Positions 9,400 through 17,473 of a DNA stretch of 64,000 nucleotides are shown here, one piece after another. The stretch comes from JALZAA01 sp035938395 (GTDB lineage: Bacteria; Actinomycetota; Acidimicrobiia; IMCC26256; JACDBD01): the NCBI GenBank assembly GCA_035938395.1, contig DASZGY010000021.1, positions 1-64,000 on the forward strand, read 5' to 3'. The notes below the pieces were generated by a model that made no database searches, was not told the DNA's origin, and worked only from the letters and a program-made list of their open reading frames with translations. The stretch's first letter is position 1, and every line of letters begins with the position of its first letter. The translations under genes and the position numbers were made by a program.

Positions 9400-10497
9400 A
9401 TGGCGGTCGAGGAGCAGGAGATCCGTTCGGGAACGGTGGAGGAGCTCGCCGAGACCGTCTCCGACGCAGAGAAGCGTGAGGCCGTCCACAACGTGCGCTC
9501 GGCCGGCGACGCGCTGTTCACGTGGGACTACGAGCGCAGCCGCGACGCCTTGAGCAAGCTCTACGAGAAGGCGAAGACGTCGATGTGGAACGTCTCCACC
9601 GACATCGACTGGGACATCGACGTCGACCCGTGGAAGATCGCCCGCGACCCGAACAACCCGCTGAACACGACGATGGCGCTCGAGCGCGCCGGCACGCCGT
9701 TCGAGAAGCTGTCTGAAGACGAGTGGTTCGATCTCGGCGCTGCGCAACAGGCATGGGTGCTCTCGCAGTTCATGCACGGCGAGCAGGGCGCGCTCATCTG
9801 CACCGCCAAGATCGTCGAGCAGGTGCCGTGGATCGACGCCAAGTACTACGCCGCGACGCAGGTCATGGACGAGGCGCGTCACGTGGAGGTCTATTCGAAG
9901 TACCTCAGCGAGAAGCTGGCGCACGAGTTCCCGATCAACGTGCACCTGCGGGCGTTGCTCGACGACGTCGTCTCCGACTCGCGCTGGGACATGACCTACC
10001 TCGGCATGCAGATCATGGTCGAGGGCCTGGCGCTGGCTGCCTTCGGGTTCCAGTACCAGACGTCGCCCGATCCGCTGCTGAAACAGATCACCCGGTACGT
10101 CATGGCCGACGAGGCGAGGCACGTCGCGTTCGGCGTGATGTCGCTCAAAGAGGCGTACCAGGACCTCGACGCCGCCGACATCCGCGAGCGCCAGGAGTTC
10201 TGTTACGAGGCCGCGGTCAAGATGCGCGACCGCTTCCTCGGACAGGAGGTCTGGGAGTGGGCCGGCCTACCGGTCAAGGAGTGCACGCGTGTGATGCTCG
10301 ACGCGCCGATGCAGCGCGAGTTCCGCAAGATGCTCTTCTCGAAGATCGTGCCCAACCTCAAGAAGCTCGGCCTCCTCGACGCCGGCGACGGCTGGCTGCG
10401 GCAGAAGTTCGGCGAGCTCGGCGTCCTCGAGTACGAGGACTGGGAGGACACCGGCGCCGAGTACGAGCGCATGCAACTGGAGCAGACGGCGAGCTGA
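9400..10497 (+). CDS. Ferritin-like diiron protein
   Basis: This 365-residue helical protein carries two diiron ligand sets: EQGALICTAKI with DEARH at 157-161, and EGLALAAFG with DEARH at 237-241. This E...DEARH duplicate pattern identifies a ferritin-like/R2-like carboxylate-bridged diiron protein. Members act as oxygenases, desaturases or N-oxygenases, and the substrate cannot be told from sequence. It follows the WS/DGAT gene by 38 bp with a GGGGAAGAAGG ribosome binding site, so the pair may form an operon. A role in modifying acyl chains is possible but is inference. Confidence 0.85.
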   Translation: MAVEEQEIRSGTVEELAETVSDAEKREAVHNVRSAGDALFTWDYERSRDALSKLYEKAKTSMWNVSTDIDWDIDVDPWKIARDPNNPLNTTMALERAGTPFEKLSEDEWFDLGAAQQAWVLSQFMHGEQGALICTAKIVEQVPWIDAKYYAATQVMDEARHVEVYSKYLSEKLAHEFPINVHLRALLDDVVSDSRWDMTYLGMQIMVEGLALAAFGFQYQTSPDPLLKQITRYVMADEARHVAFGVMSLKEAYQDLDAADIRERQEFCYEAAVKMRDRFLGQEVWEWAGLPVKECTRVMLDAPMQREFRKMLFSKIVPNLKKLGLLDAGDGWLRQKFGELGVLEYEDWEDTGAEYERMQLEQTAS

Positions 10498-10512
10498 CGC
10501 TTCTCGGAAGGC

Positions 10513-11574
10513 TCAGGTCCGCATACCGGCCTCGAGGCCGCCGAGAACGGACTGAACGTCGTCGCGTTCGAGCTTCTTCAGCGCTGAGGCTCGCGCCTGC
10601 TGCGTGACGGGGCCGCGGCGGGCCGGGTCCATGGCGTTCATCCCCATCACCTTGAGGTCGTCGCCGGTGGGTTGGAAGGCGAGGACGGGCACGCCGCGGC
10701 GCCGGATACGCGCCGCCTCTTGACCCAGATAGAACCGGCACAGGCGCCGCGCCGGCAGGTCGAGCGAGGGGCGGAGCCGGTTGCCCGCCACCGACATCGG
10801 CGAGCTCACGACGACGAGGTCCAGCTCGTGGTCCGCGGAGCCGGCGGCTTTGCCGACCGGCGTAGCAGGGGCCGGAGCTTGCGACGGCGACCGGTAGTCA
10901 ACGAGCAGGTCGGCGTTGGTAGGCGAGTGCGCGCCCCCGTCGACGAACGCGACGCCGCCGATCGTCACCGGCTCGAAGAAGCTCGGGATCGCGCACGACG
11001 CCGCCACCGCGTCGGCGACCGGCGCGGGTGGCGCACCGGGGCGACCGAACACGACGCGGTTGCCATCCCGAAGACGAACCGCGGTCAGCCACAGGTTCTG
11101 TTCGGGCCAATCGGACCCGAACAGCGGGCGAAACGGGGAGGCGACGAGCTCGGTCGGCACCGCGCCGGCGGGGAGCGCGCCGGCCAGCATCACGCCGGGC
11201 CGGTTCATCCAGAACGGTCGCAGCGCCGCCCGCATGATCAGCGACGGAGACGCCATGCGCGGGAGGCCACGCCGACGGGTCGGCCCGGTCGGAAAGCGCG
11301 CTGGTCCGCCACCCATGCCGGCGCGGGCCGCGAGCTGGCCCCCTTCCGGTGAGACGGGATCGCCGGTCGAACGTGCCGCGAGATCCCGGGCCGAGAAGCC
11401 GGCCCGCAGCAGCGCGCCGACGACCGAGCCTGCCGACGTCCCCACGATCACCTCGGCATCGCGCGGGTCCCAACCCGTTGCGTCGCACAGAGCGTCGAGC
11501 ACGCCGGCGTGGAAGGCGTGGCCGATCACGCCGCCGGCGCCCAGGACCAGCCCGATGCGGGGGGCTCTCGTCAC
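10513..11574 (-). CDS. Patatin-like phospholipase with an in-frame repeat insertion
   Basis: This 353-residue serine acyl hydrolase shows the patatin oxyanion loop (GAGGVIGHAFHAG, about 12-24), the nucleophile elbow GTSAG with Ser47, and the catalytic aspartate in VDGGAHSP near residue 211. It is probably a cytoplasmic lipid esterase. The frame is open upstream to 11844, but homology begins at the GTG at 11574, ahead of TRAPRIGLVLGAGG. About 15 residues after the catalytic Asp lies the peptide SPSQAPAPATPVGKAAG. This is encoded by a copy of the dispersed 54-bp repeat that otherwise occurs in 5' leaders, here in the opposite orientation to the gene. The insertion keeps the frame and avoids the catalytic motifs. 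Confidence 0.88.
   Translation of the reverse strand: MTRAPRIGLVLGAGGVIGHAFHAGVLDALCDATGWDPRDAEVIVGTSAGSVVGALLRAGFSARDLAARSTGDPVSPEGGQLAARAGMGGGPARFPTGPTRRRGLPRMASPSLIMRAALRPFWMNRPGVMLAGALPAGAVPTELVASPFRPLFGSDWPEQNLWLTAVRLRDGNRVVFGRPGAPPAPVADAVAASCAIPSFFEPVTIGGVAFVDGGAHSPTNADLLVDYRSPSQAPAPATPVGKAAGSADHELDLVVVSSPMSVAGNRLRPSLDLPARRLCRFYLGQEAARIRRRGVPVLAFQPTGDDLKVMGMNAMDPARRGPVTQQARASALKKLERDDVQSVLGGLEAGMRT
10837..10891 (+). repeat. Dispersed leader repeat, copy 7 (inside patatin gene)
   Basis: This copy has the inner arm CGGC-TTT-GCCG, the invariant box GGAGCTTGCGACGGCGAC and about the same length as the leader copies. It lies inside the patatin coding sequence, on the opposite strand. Its hairpin arms carry a compensatory A-T to C-G change (head base 5 with middle base 4) relative to the consensus. 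Confidence 0.85.
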
Positions 11575-11677
11575 GAGGCCGGATGGTACCTCCCGATCCC
11601 GGCTAACCTCATTGGCCCCTCGAACCACTCGAGTGACTTTCGCAACTTTTCTCTCAAGGCAGGCCGATCGCAGACCG

Positions 11678-12298
11678 ATGACTCGTCTCGTGCGCCCCTC
11701 TCGCCGCCTCGCCCCGTTCGCCCTGGTGGCGGTGCTGGCCCTCGCCGCCGTCGGCTGCTTCGGCCCGTCGGGCGGCGCCCCGGTCCCGGTGATGGGGCAG
11801 TCGGACCTCACCGCCGAGCAGATGGCCGCGTACTTCTGGGCCAATCAGCCGCCCGGGTCGCCGTGCCTGACCGTGTCGGTGGAGGAATTGACCGCGGACT
11901 TCCAGTGGCACGGCAATGCCGAGAACGTCCGCGGCGACATCGCGTTCGCGCAGTCGATCATCGAGACCGGGTGGTTTCGCTACGGCGGTTCGGTGCAATG
12001 CGAGCAGAACAACTACGGCGGCTTCCTCGGGCAGTCCTTCCCCGACGCGGAGACCGGCGTGCGGGCCCAGATCCAGCACCTACGCGCGTACGCCGACCCG
12101 TCCGCGACGAGTTGCTCGCAGCCGCCGTTGGCGACGCCGTGCGCCGATCCCGTCTTCAGCTCGGTGAACCCCAAGGGCAAGGCGCCGAACTGGAACGACA
12201 TGGGGAACGGCAACTGGGCGGAGGCGTCCGACTACGCCGGCAAGGTGCTCACCGTCTACAACGACATGCGCGCGTCCGCCGGTCTGCCCGGCGTCTGA
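11678..12298 (+). CDS. Secreted lipoprotein with a glucosaminidase-like domain
   Basis: This 206-residue protein begins with a basic n-region and a hydrophobic core ending in the lipobox LAAVGC (Cys27), so it should be lipid-anchored outside the membrane. The mature part contains FAQSIIETGWFRYGG and EQNNYGGF, which resemble the core of mannosyl-glycoprotein endo-beta-N-acetylglucosaminidase-like (GH73) peptidoglycan hydrolases. The frame is open upstream to 10916, but that stretch is antisense to the patatin gene; the signal sequence fixes the ATG at 11678. It likely trims cell-wall glycans. The domain match is by motif only. Confidence 0.8.
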   Translation: MTRLVRPSRRLAPFALVAVLALAAVGCFGPSGGAPVPVMGQSDLTAEQMAAYFWANQPPGSPCLTVSVEELTADFQWHGNAENVRGDIAFAQSIIETGWFRYGGSVQCEQNNYGGFLGQSFPDAETGVRAQIQHLRAYADPSATSCSQPPLATPCADPVFSSVNPKGKAPNWNDMGNGNWAEASDYAGKVLTVYNDMRASAGLPGV

Positions 12299-12308
12299 CG
12301 CACCGCTC

Positions 12309-13085
12309 TTAGACCGGCCGGAGCGTCACCCGTACCGGTCGGTGGTCCGAACCGACTTCGTCCAGCACCGCAGCATCCACCACCTCGACGTCGCGGCGCA
12401 CGAGCACGTGGTCGATCTGGCTGTGCGGTCGGTGCGCGGGCCATGTCCGCCCTCGGACCGCCCGGCGCCAACCGGGAAGCAGCGCGCTCACCGCCGGGCC
12501 CCACAGGTTGAAGTCGCCGACGATCACGGCGCGATGGTCCGGCGGCGGAAGCCGCCGCCGGAGATTGCGCAGTTGCATAGGGGGCGCGTACGGCAATCGC
12601 GAGCTGAGGTGCACGGCGATGAGGTCGACGTCCTGTCCGCCGACGTCGAGCGCCACGCGCAACGCGGAGCGGCGCACCGCCGGATCGCCCGGCACGTCGC
12701 CCACCGGGATGATCTCGACGAGCCGCGCCGGCAGGCGGCTCACGACGGCGAGGCCGATCCGGCCGTTCGCCCGGTGCGGCCGGGCCGAGATGATGTGGGG
12801 CCACGGCTCGACGATCCCGCGCCCGAATGACGCCCAGTGCACCGTCGCGCCGCTGTCGGTTGCCATCAGGTCGACGGCGGCATCGCCGTCGTCGGGCCAC
12901 CACCCTTCCTGCAGGACGAGCACGTCGGCATCGAACGAGCGCAGGGCCCCGGCCACGTCGTACGCCCCGTTGGACGTCGCCTTCTCGGGCGGAGGTGGGG
13001 CGGGGTGGCGCAAGCGCGGCGTCGAGATGCGCCGGCTGCTCTGCCCCCCATGGAGGTTCAGCGTGACGATGGAGAGCTCGCTCAT
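12309..13085 (-). CDS. Endonuclease/exonuclease/phosphatase family protein
   Basis: This 258-residue protein has the full set of EEP-family metal and phosphate residues in order: TLNLHGG near the start, LQEGW, VHLSS, GDFNLWG, QIDHVL and GSDHRPV at the end. The family includes DNase I-like nucleases, AP endonucleases and phosphodiesterases, and specificity cannot be assigned here. No signal peptide is visible. It is convergent with the lipoprotein gene (10 bp between stops) and divergent from the downstream SDR gene. Confidence 0.88.
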   Translation of the reverse strand: MSELSIVTLNLHGGQSSRRISTPRLRHPAPPPPEKATSNGAYDVAGALRSFDADVLVLQEGWWPDDGDAAVDLMATDSGATVHWASFGRGIVEPWPHIISARPHRANGRIGLAVVSRLPARLVEIIPVGDVPGDPAVRRSALRVALDVGGQDVDLIAVHLSSRLPYAPPMQLRNLRRRLPPPDHRAVIVGDFNLWGPAVSALLPGWRRAVRGRTWPAHRPHSQIDHVLVRRDVEVVDAAVLDEVGSDHRPVRVTLRPV

Positions 13086-13172
13086 GAATCAACAGCTTGA
13101 CACTCGATCTGCGCTTTTCGGACCCACCTGCATAGGCTCGAATCCCCTACCGGTTGTGACACGGAGGACGGC

Positions 13173-13994
13173 ATGGCTGATCTGGCCGCAACGTCCGGCA
13201 TCGACGAGGCGTTCGACTTGTCGGGCCGGGTCGCAGTGCTCACCGGCGCCGCCAGCGGCATCGGCCGGTCGACCGCCCACGTGCTGGCAGGCGCGGGGGC
13301 GACCGTCGTGCTCGGCGACATCGACGAGAAGGGCGCGCAGGCGACCGCGGACGAGATCGGGTCGCGGGGCGGGGTGGCGCTGCCGCTGCGCACGGACGTC
13401 ACGAAGCGGTCCGACATCGACGCACTCGTCGACCGGGCCGTCGGCGACTACGGCCGCGTCGACATCATGGGCAACATCGCGGGGATCCCCCACAACCAGA
13501 TGGTCGCCGACGTGACCGACGAGGAGTTCGAGCGCATCCTCGCCATCAATCTCAAGAGCGTGTTCTACGGCTGCCAGGCCGCGCTGCGCGTGATGACACC
13601 GCAGAAGTCGGGGAGCATCGTCAACATCTCGTCCGGCGCCATCGACACGCCCGCGCCCACGCTGGCGTGCTACGCGATGACGAAGGCCGCCGTCGCCATG
13701 CTCACGAAGACGCTGGCGATGGAAGCCGGCCAGGCCGGCATCCGCGTGAACGCGCTCGCGCCCGGCGTGATCCTCACGAACTTCTCGCGCCAGCACTTCG
13801 TCGACGCCGACGGCACGGTCAACGAGGAACGCCTCCAGCAGTACAAGCAACGTTTCGGCGCGATGTCGCCGTTGGGACGGATCGGCACGCCCGAGGACAT
13901 CGCGTGGACGATCCTCTACCTGGTGTCGGACGCGGCGTCGTTCGTGACGGGCCAGACCATCCGGCCCAACGGCGGCGTCTCGATGCCCTGGTAA
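13173..13994 (+). CDS. Short-chain dehydrogenase/reductase
   Basis: This 273-residue classical SDR contains TGAASGIG for NAD(P) binding, the structural motif GNIAG in place of NNAG, and the catalytic YAMTK. The C-terminal TGQTIRPNGGVSMPW is typical of the FabG/2,3-dihydroxy dehydrogenase branch. A GGAGG Shine-Dalgarno precedes the ATG. The substrate is unknown. Its TAA abuts the TAG of the convergent FAD oxidoreductase gene with no intervening base. Confidence 0.9.
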   Translation: MADLAATSGIDEAFDLSGRVAVLTGAASGIGRSTAHVLAGAGATVVLGDIDEKGAQATADEIGSRGGVALPLRTDVTKRSDIDALVDRAVGDYGRVDIMGNIAGIPHNQMVADVTDEEFERILAINLKSVFYGCQAALRVMTPQKSGSIVNISSGAIDTPAPTLACYAMTKAAVAMLTKTLAMEAGQAGIRVNALAPGVILTNFSRQHFVDADGTVNEERLQQYKQRFGAMSPLGRIGTPEDIAWTILYLVSDAASFVTGQTIRPNGGVSMPW

Positions 13995-15584
13995 CTACCG
14001 GGAGATCACGGCGACGAACCGTCGCCGTCCGTCTGCCGCCAACGCCGCCCGCGCCGCGTTGGCGCCGCACGCCCCGTGCACGCCGCCACCGGGATGCGCG
14101 GACGCCGACGCGAGGTACAGCCCGCGGATAGGAGTCTCGGCCCGCCCCAGCCCGACGATCGGTCGGAAGATCAGCTGCTGGTGCAGCTGTGCCGTTCCTC
14201 CGTTGACGGCCCCGCCGACGAGGTTCGCGTCGGCTGCTTCGAGCATCGGCGGCGTGAGGACGTTGCGGCCGACGACCCGGGCGGTGAAACCAGGCGCGCG
14301 CGCCTCGAGCTCGCGCTCGACGCGGGCGACGAACCGCTCGGTCTCGCGCTCGTCCCACTTGCCCGAGAGGTCGCCGCCGGCGTCCCCGAGCGGCCGGTGC
14401 GGCACGTGCGTGTAGCCCCAGACGCTCTCGGTTCCCGGTGGCGATCGGGTCGGATCGCTCGTCGTCATCTGCCCGACGAGCACGAACGGCTTCGCCGGGA
14501 TGCGCCCGGTCGCGAGCTGTGCCGCCACCTCGCTGAGGTGGTCGAGCGAATCGCCGAGGTGCACCGTCCCGGCACGGCGAGCGGGCTCGGCGGACCACGG
14601 CACCGGGCCGTCGAGCGCCCAGTCGATCTTCACCGTCGCGTGGTCGTACGCGAACCCACGCATGCCCTCGAGCACGCGGGCCGGGAGGTGCTCCGGACGC
14701 ACGAGCGAGCCGTAGAGCGCGGGCGCGCCCACGTCGGCGAGCACGGCGCGCGCCACGCCGATCTCGTCTCCGTGCTCGGTGCGCACTGCCACCGCGCGCC
14801 GGCCTCGCACCTCGATCGAGGTGACGGCGGTCGAGCAGACGACGCGCCCTCCGCGCGCCTCGAGCCGGCGGACGAGTGCTTCGGTGAGGCGGCCGGCGCC
14901 ACCCTCGGGGACGGGGAAGCCGTGCTCCTGGCCCAGCGACGCCAGCACCCAGCCGAAGAACCCGCCGAGTGTCTGCTCGGGCCCGAGGTCGGTGTGCAGC
15001 GTGTTGCCGGCGAGGAGCAACGCGCCCCCCGAGCCGGCGAACGTCTCCTCGGCCATGGTGCGGACGGGAAGCAACGCGAACCGCGCAAAGCTGGCCCAGT
15101 CGCGCGGCCCGACCGCGGCGGCGAGGCGACCGCCGGCGACGACGGGCGGGAACGGCGTCAGCAGCGCCTCGACGAGGTGCCGCCCGACCCGCTGCCACCG
15201 TGCGTACAGCGCGCGCCAGGCGGCGCCGTCGCCGGGTGCGTAGTTGTCGAGCGATGCCGCTGTCTCGTCGACGTCGGTCGAGAGGACTGCGCATCCGCCG
15301 TCGGGTGTCGGGTTCGCGAGCGCGATCGGCGCGTGGCGCCACCGGAGCCCGAACTCCTCGAGCCCGAGGCCTCGGATGACGGGCGACGCCGCCGCCAAGG
15401 GGTAGAACGCGCTGAACCGGTCGTGCACGAAGCCCGGCTCGGTGAGCTCGCCGCTGCGTACGGCGCCGCCCGGGTCGGGCTGGGCCTCGAGCACGAGCAC
15501 CTCCCAGCCGTGGTCGGCGAGCAGGTTGGCGCCGACGAGGCCGTTCGGCCCGCTCCCGATGACGATGGCGTCAGGAGTGGTCAC
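13995..15584 (-). CDS. Phytoene desaturase-like FAD-dependent oxidoreductase
   Basis: This 529-residue flavoprotein belongs to the NAD(P)/FAD-dependent amine oxidase/phytoene dehydrogenase superfamily. The N-terminal dinucleotide motif DAIVIGSGPNGLVGANLLA is followed by the VLEAQPDPGGAVRSGE signature. The C-terminus holds the FAD-binding GLYLASASAHPGGGVHGACG. Family members often desaturate isoprenoid or lipid chains; the substrate here is unknown. The GTG start at 15584 overlaps the TGA of the upstream zinc-ribbon gene by four bases, indicating translational coupling. The frame extends further upstream but only across that gene. Confidence 0.9.
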   Translation of the reverse strand: MTTPDAIVIGSGPNGLVGANLLADHGWEVLVLEAQPDPGGAVRSGELTEPGFVHDRFSAFYPLAAASPVIRGLGLEEFGLRWRHAPIALANPTPDGGCAVLSTDVDETAASLDNYAPGDGAAWRALYARWQRVGRHLVEALLTPFPPVVAGGRLAAAVGPRDWASFARFALLPVRTMAEETFAGSGGALLLAGNTLHTDLGPEQTLGGFFGWVLASLGQEHGFPVPEGGAGRLTEALVRRLEARGGRVVCSTAVTSIEVRGRRAVAVRTEHGDEIGVARAVLADVGAPALYGSLVRPEHLPARVLEGMRGFAYDHATVKIDWALDGPVPWSAEPARRAGTVHLGDSLDHLSEVAAQLATGRIPAKPFVLVGQMTTSDPTRSPPGTESVWGYTHVPHRPLGDAGGDLSGKWDERETERFVARVERELEARAPGFTARVVGRNVLTPPMLEAADANLVGGAVNGGTAQLHQQLIFRPIVGLGRAETPIRGLYLASASAHPGGGVHGACGANAARAALAADGRRRFVAVISR

Positions 15585-15934
15585 CGCGCCTCCCGTCCGG
15601 CCTGGCGGCGGCGCGCGTCCTCGAGACGCTCGAGTACCTCGGCGTCGACCGCCGCCGCCTCGGGGCCGTAGCCGAGCACCGCAGTGCCTTTCGCGCTGCA
15701 GTGCGGGCATGCCAGGCCGACCACCGCGAGCATGTCGTCAGGGTCGGACGCTCCCTCGAGCCGCCGCAGCTGCCGGAACACCGTCTCGTCGGCGGGGGAG
15801 AGCCGGTGGCAGGTGATGCACTCGACCTGACCGCCCTCACGCGGCATGAACTGGCCGGTGAAGCCGAGCGACTCGAGCTCGCCGAGTACGTCGAGGATCG
15901 TCTCGTCCTCGCCTTCGCCGGGCACGTACTCCAT
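15581..15934 (-). CDS. Small zinc-ribbon-like protein of unknown function
   Basis: This 117-residue protein has two CxxC pairs (CITC in the middle and CPHC towards the C-terminus), which probably bind one zinc ion, with acidic N- and C-terminal segments. I do not recognise a named family. The ATG at 15934 is chosen because AGGAAGGG sits eight bases upstream and the dispersed leader repeat ends immediately before that. Upstream sequence in the same frame is repeat-derived rather than coding. It forms a translationally coupled two-gene operon with the FAD oxidoreductase. Confidence 0.78.
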   Translation of the reverse strand: MEYVPGEGEDETILDVLGELESLGFTGQFMPREGGQVECITCHRLSPADETVFRQLRRLEGASDPDDMLAVVGLACPHCSAKGTAVLGYGPEAAAVDAEVLERLEDARRRQAGREAR

Positions 15935-15947
15935 CAAAGCCCTTCCT

Positions 15948-16001
15948 GTCGCCGTCGCGAGCTCCGGCTTCGCGGCGACGGTCGGCGAAGCCGCCGCCGC
16001 G
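15948..16001 (-). repeat. Dispersed leader repeat, copy 1
   Basis: Read on the minus strand, the element has a GC-rich head arm, the inner hairpin CGGC-TTC-GCCG, the middle arm CCGTCGCC and the tail CCGGAGCTCGCGACGGCGAC. The ATG of the zinc-ribbon gene follows 13 bases after its end. Head base 5 is G instead of A and still pairs (G-U) with the middle arm. A TACGTT hexamer lies just upstream. Confidence 0.88.
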
Positions 16002-16059
16002 CGAACGTACCCGCGTCGTGCGGAACCACGCTCCGCCACCGTTTGGGCCTCTGACCTGG

Positions 16060-16065
16060 TACAAT
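16060..16065 (+). promoter_or_regulatory. Probable -10 element of the helicase gene
   Basis: TACAAT is a near-consensus -10 hexamer. Transcription from about 16072 would give the helicase mRNA a 5' leader of roughly 120 nt. That leader holds a perfect 8-bp hairpin (CCGCCGCA-GAA-TGCGGCGG, 16161-16179) ending 15 bases before the start codon. Long structured leaders are common on cold-responsive DEAD-box helicase genes; control here is inference. No good -35 is visible. Confidence 0.5.
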
Positions 16066-16194
16066 GAGGAAGGCGAGCACGAAGCCACCACAACGGCACG
16101 GCTCGCGGGTCACCTCATCGCTTCCGTTCGCGGCTCGCGCACGGGTTCCGAGGGGACCCACCGCCGCAGAATGCGGCGGGCGCTACCAATACCA

Positions 16195-17397
16195 ATGAGC
16201 CCGAAGAGAACGAAAGCGAGTTCCCCCTTGTCACCCACGTTCGAAACACTCGGCGTTGCCGCCGATTTCGTCGACGCGCTCGCGCGCGACGGCATCACCG
16301 AACCGTTCCCGATCCAAGCGCTGACGATCCCCGATGCCCTGGCCGGCCGCGACCTCTGCGGCAAGGCCAAGACCGGCTCGGGCAAGACGCTCGCGTTCGG
16401 ACTTCCGCTACTCGAGCGAATCGGGCGGGCGGAGCCGAAGACGCCGCGGGCGCTCGTGCTCACGCCGACCCGTGAGCTCGCCAACCAGGTCAAGAACGTG
16501 CTCGCGCCCCTGGGCAAGGTGCGCGGCGTACGAGTCTCGGCCGTCTACGGCGGCGCCTCGATGGAGCGGCAGATCACCGCCCTCCGCAAGGGCGTCGATG
16601 CCGTGGTCGGCACGCCCGGCCGCCTCATCGACCTCCTCGAACGACGCGAGCTGTCGTTGCGCGCCGTCGAGATCCTCGTCGTCGACGAGGCCGACCGGAT
16701 GGCCGACCTGGGCTTCATGCCCCAGGTGCAGAAGCTGCTGCACCGCATCGAATCCGACCATCAGACGATGCTGTTCTCGGCCACCCTCGACGGCGGCGTG
16801 CGACAGCTCGTCAACCGCTACATGCACGATCCCGTCAAGCACGAGGTCGAATCGCCCGAAGCGACGGTCGACGAGATGACGCACCGGTTCCTGCACGTCC
16901 ACCAGATGGACAAGGTGAAGGTCGCCGCCGCCATCAGCCGCGGCGTGGAGCGCACGCTCGTCTTCGTGCGGACCAAGCGCGGCGCCGACCGGCTCGTGAG
17001 CCAGTTTCGCCGTGAGGGCGTGCGCGCCGGGGCAATCCACGGCGATCTCCGGCAGGGCGCGCGCGAGCGGGCCCTGGCCGACTTCTCCAGCGGCAAGCTT
17101 CCTGTGCTCGTTGCCACCGACGTCGCCGCGCGCGGCATTCACGTCGACAACGTCGACGTCGTCGTGCACTACGACCCGGCCGAAGACGAGAAGGCGTACC
17201 TGCACCGCTCGGGTCGTACGGCGCGTGCCGGCGAGGCCGGCGTCGCGGTGACGCTCATGCTCTGGAACCAGGAGAACTTCGTGCGCGTCGTCCAGCGCCG
17301 CCTCGGTCTCGACGAGCCCATCGTCGAGGTGTTCTCGAACGACCCTCGCCTCGCCGATCTCGGATCGTTCGAGACCGCGGGCTCGGCCGTCGCCTGA
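16195..17397 (+). CDS. DEAD-box ATP-dependent RNA helicase
   Basis: This 400-residue RNA helicase has the Q-motif region (PFPIQALTIPDALAG), motif I AKTGSGKT, motif Ia PTRELANQ, GTPGR, motif II as DEAD inside VVDEADRM, motif III SAT, and in the second RecA domain VATDVAARGIHV and HRSGRTARAG. It lacks the long C-terminal RNA-binding extension of CsdA, so it is a minimal RhlE-like enzyme that remodels structured RNA. The ATG at 16195 is the first plausible start after a leader hairpin. The frame is open to 16018, and the lack of a clear Shine-Dalgarno leaves the start uncertain. Confidence 0.92.
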   Translation: MSPKRTKASSPLSPTFETLGVAADFVDALARDGITEPFPIQALTIPDALAGRDLCGKAKTGSGKTLAFGLPLLERIGRAEPKTPRALVLTPTRELANQVKNVLAPLGKVRGVRVSAVYGGASMERQITALRKGVDAVVGTPGRLIDLLERRELSLRAVEILVVDEADRMADLGFMPQVQKLLHRIESDHQTMLFSATLDGGVRQLVNRYMHDPVKHEVESPEATVDEMTHRFLHVHQMDKVKVAAAISRGVERTLVFVRTKRGADRLVSQFRREGVRAGAIHGDLRQGARERALADFSSGKLPVLVATDVAARGIHVDNVDVVVHYDPAEDEKAYLHRSGRTARAGEAGVAVTLMLWNQENFVRVVQRRLGLDEPIVEVFSNDPRLADLGSFETAGSAVA

Positions 17398-17473
17398 CGG
17401 TTCGCCCGGGCACAGGCTGGGTGCTGCACACAAAGCCCGCCCCGCCGCCGCGGGCGCGTGGCACGATGGCGGC

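Noticed and set aside
13097..13140. TTGACA followed by TAGGCT as a promoter of the SDR gene
   Set aside because: The spacer is about 30 bases, too long for one promoter; the TAGGCT alone could be a -10 but support is weak.
14076..15671. 531-codon plus-strand frame opposite the FAD oxidoreductase
   Set aside because: The minus strand encodes a complete flavoprotein with FAD motifs at both ends; the plus frame is a shadow.
16064..16198. 44-codon upstream frame whose TGA overlaps the helicase ATG
   Set aside because: The predicted -10 (TACAAT) overlaps its start codon, so it would not be transcribed from that promoter, and it has no Shine-Dalgarno; the overlap looks coincidental.
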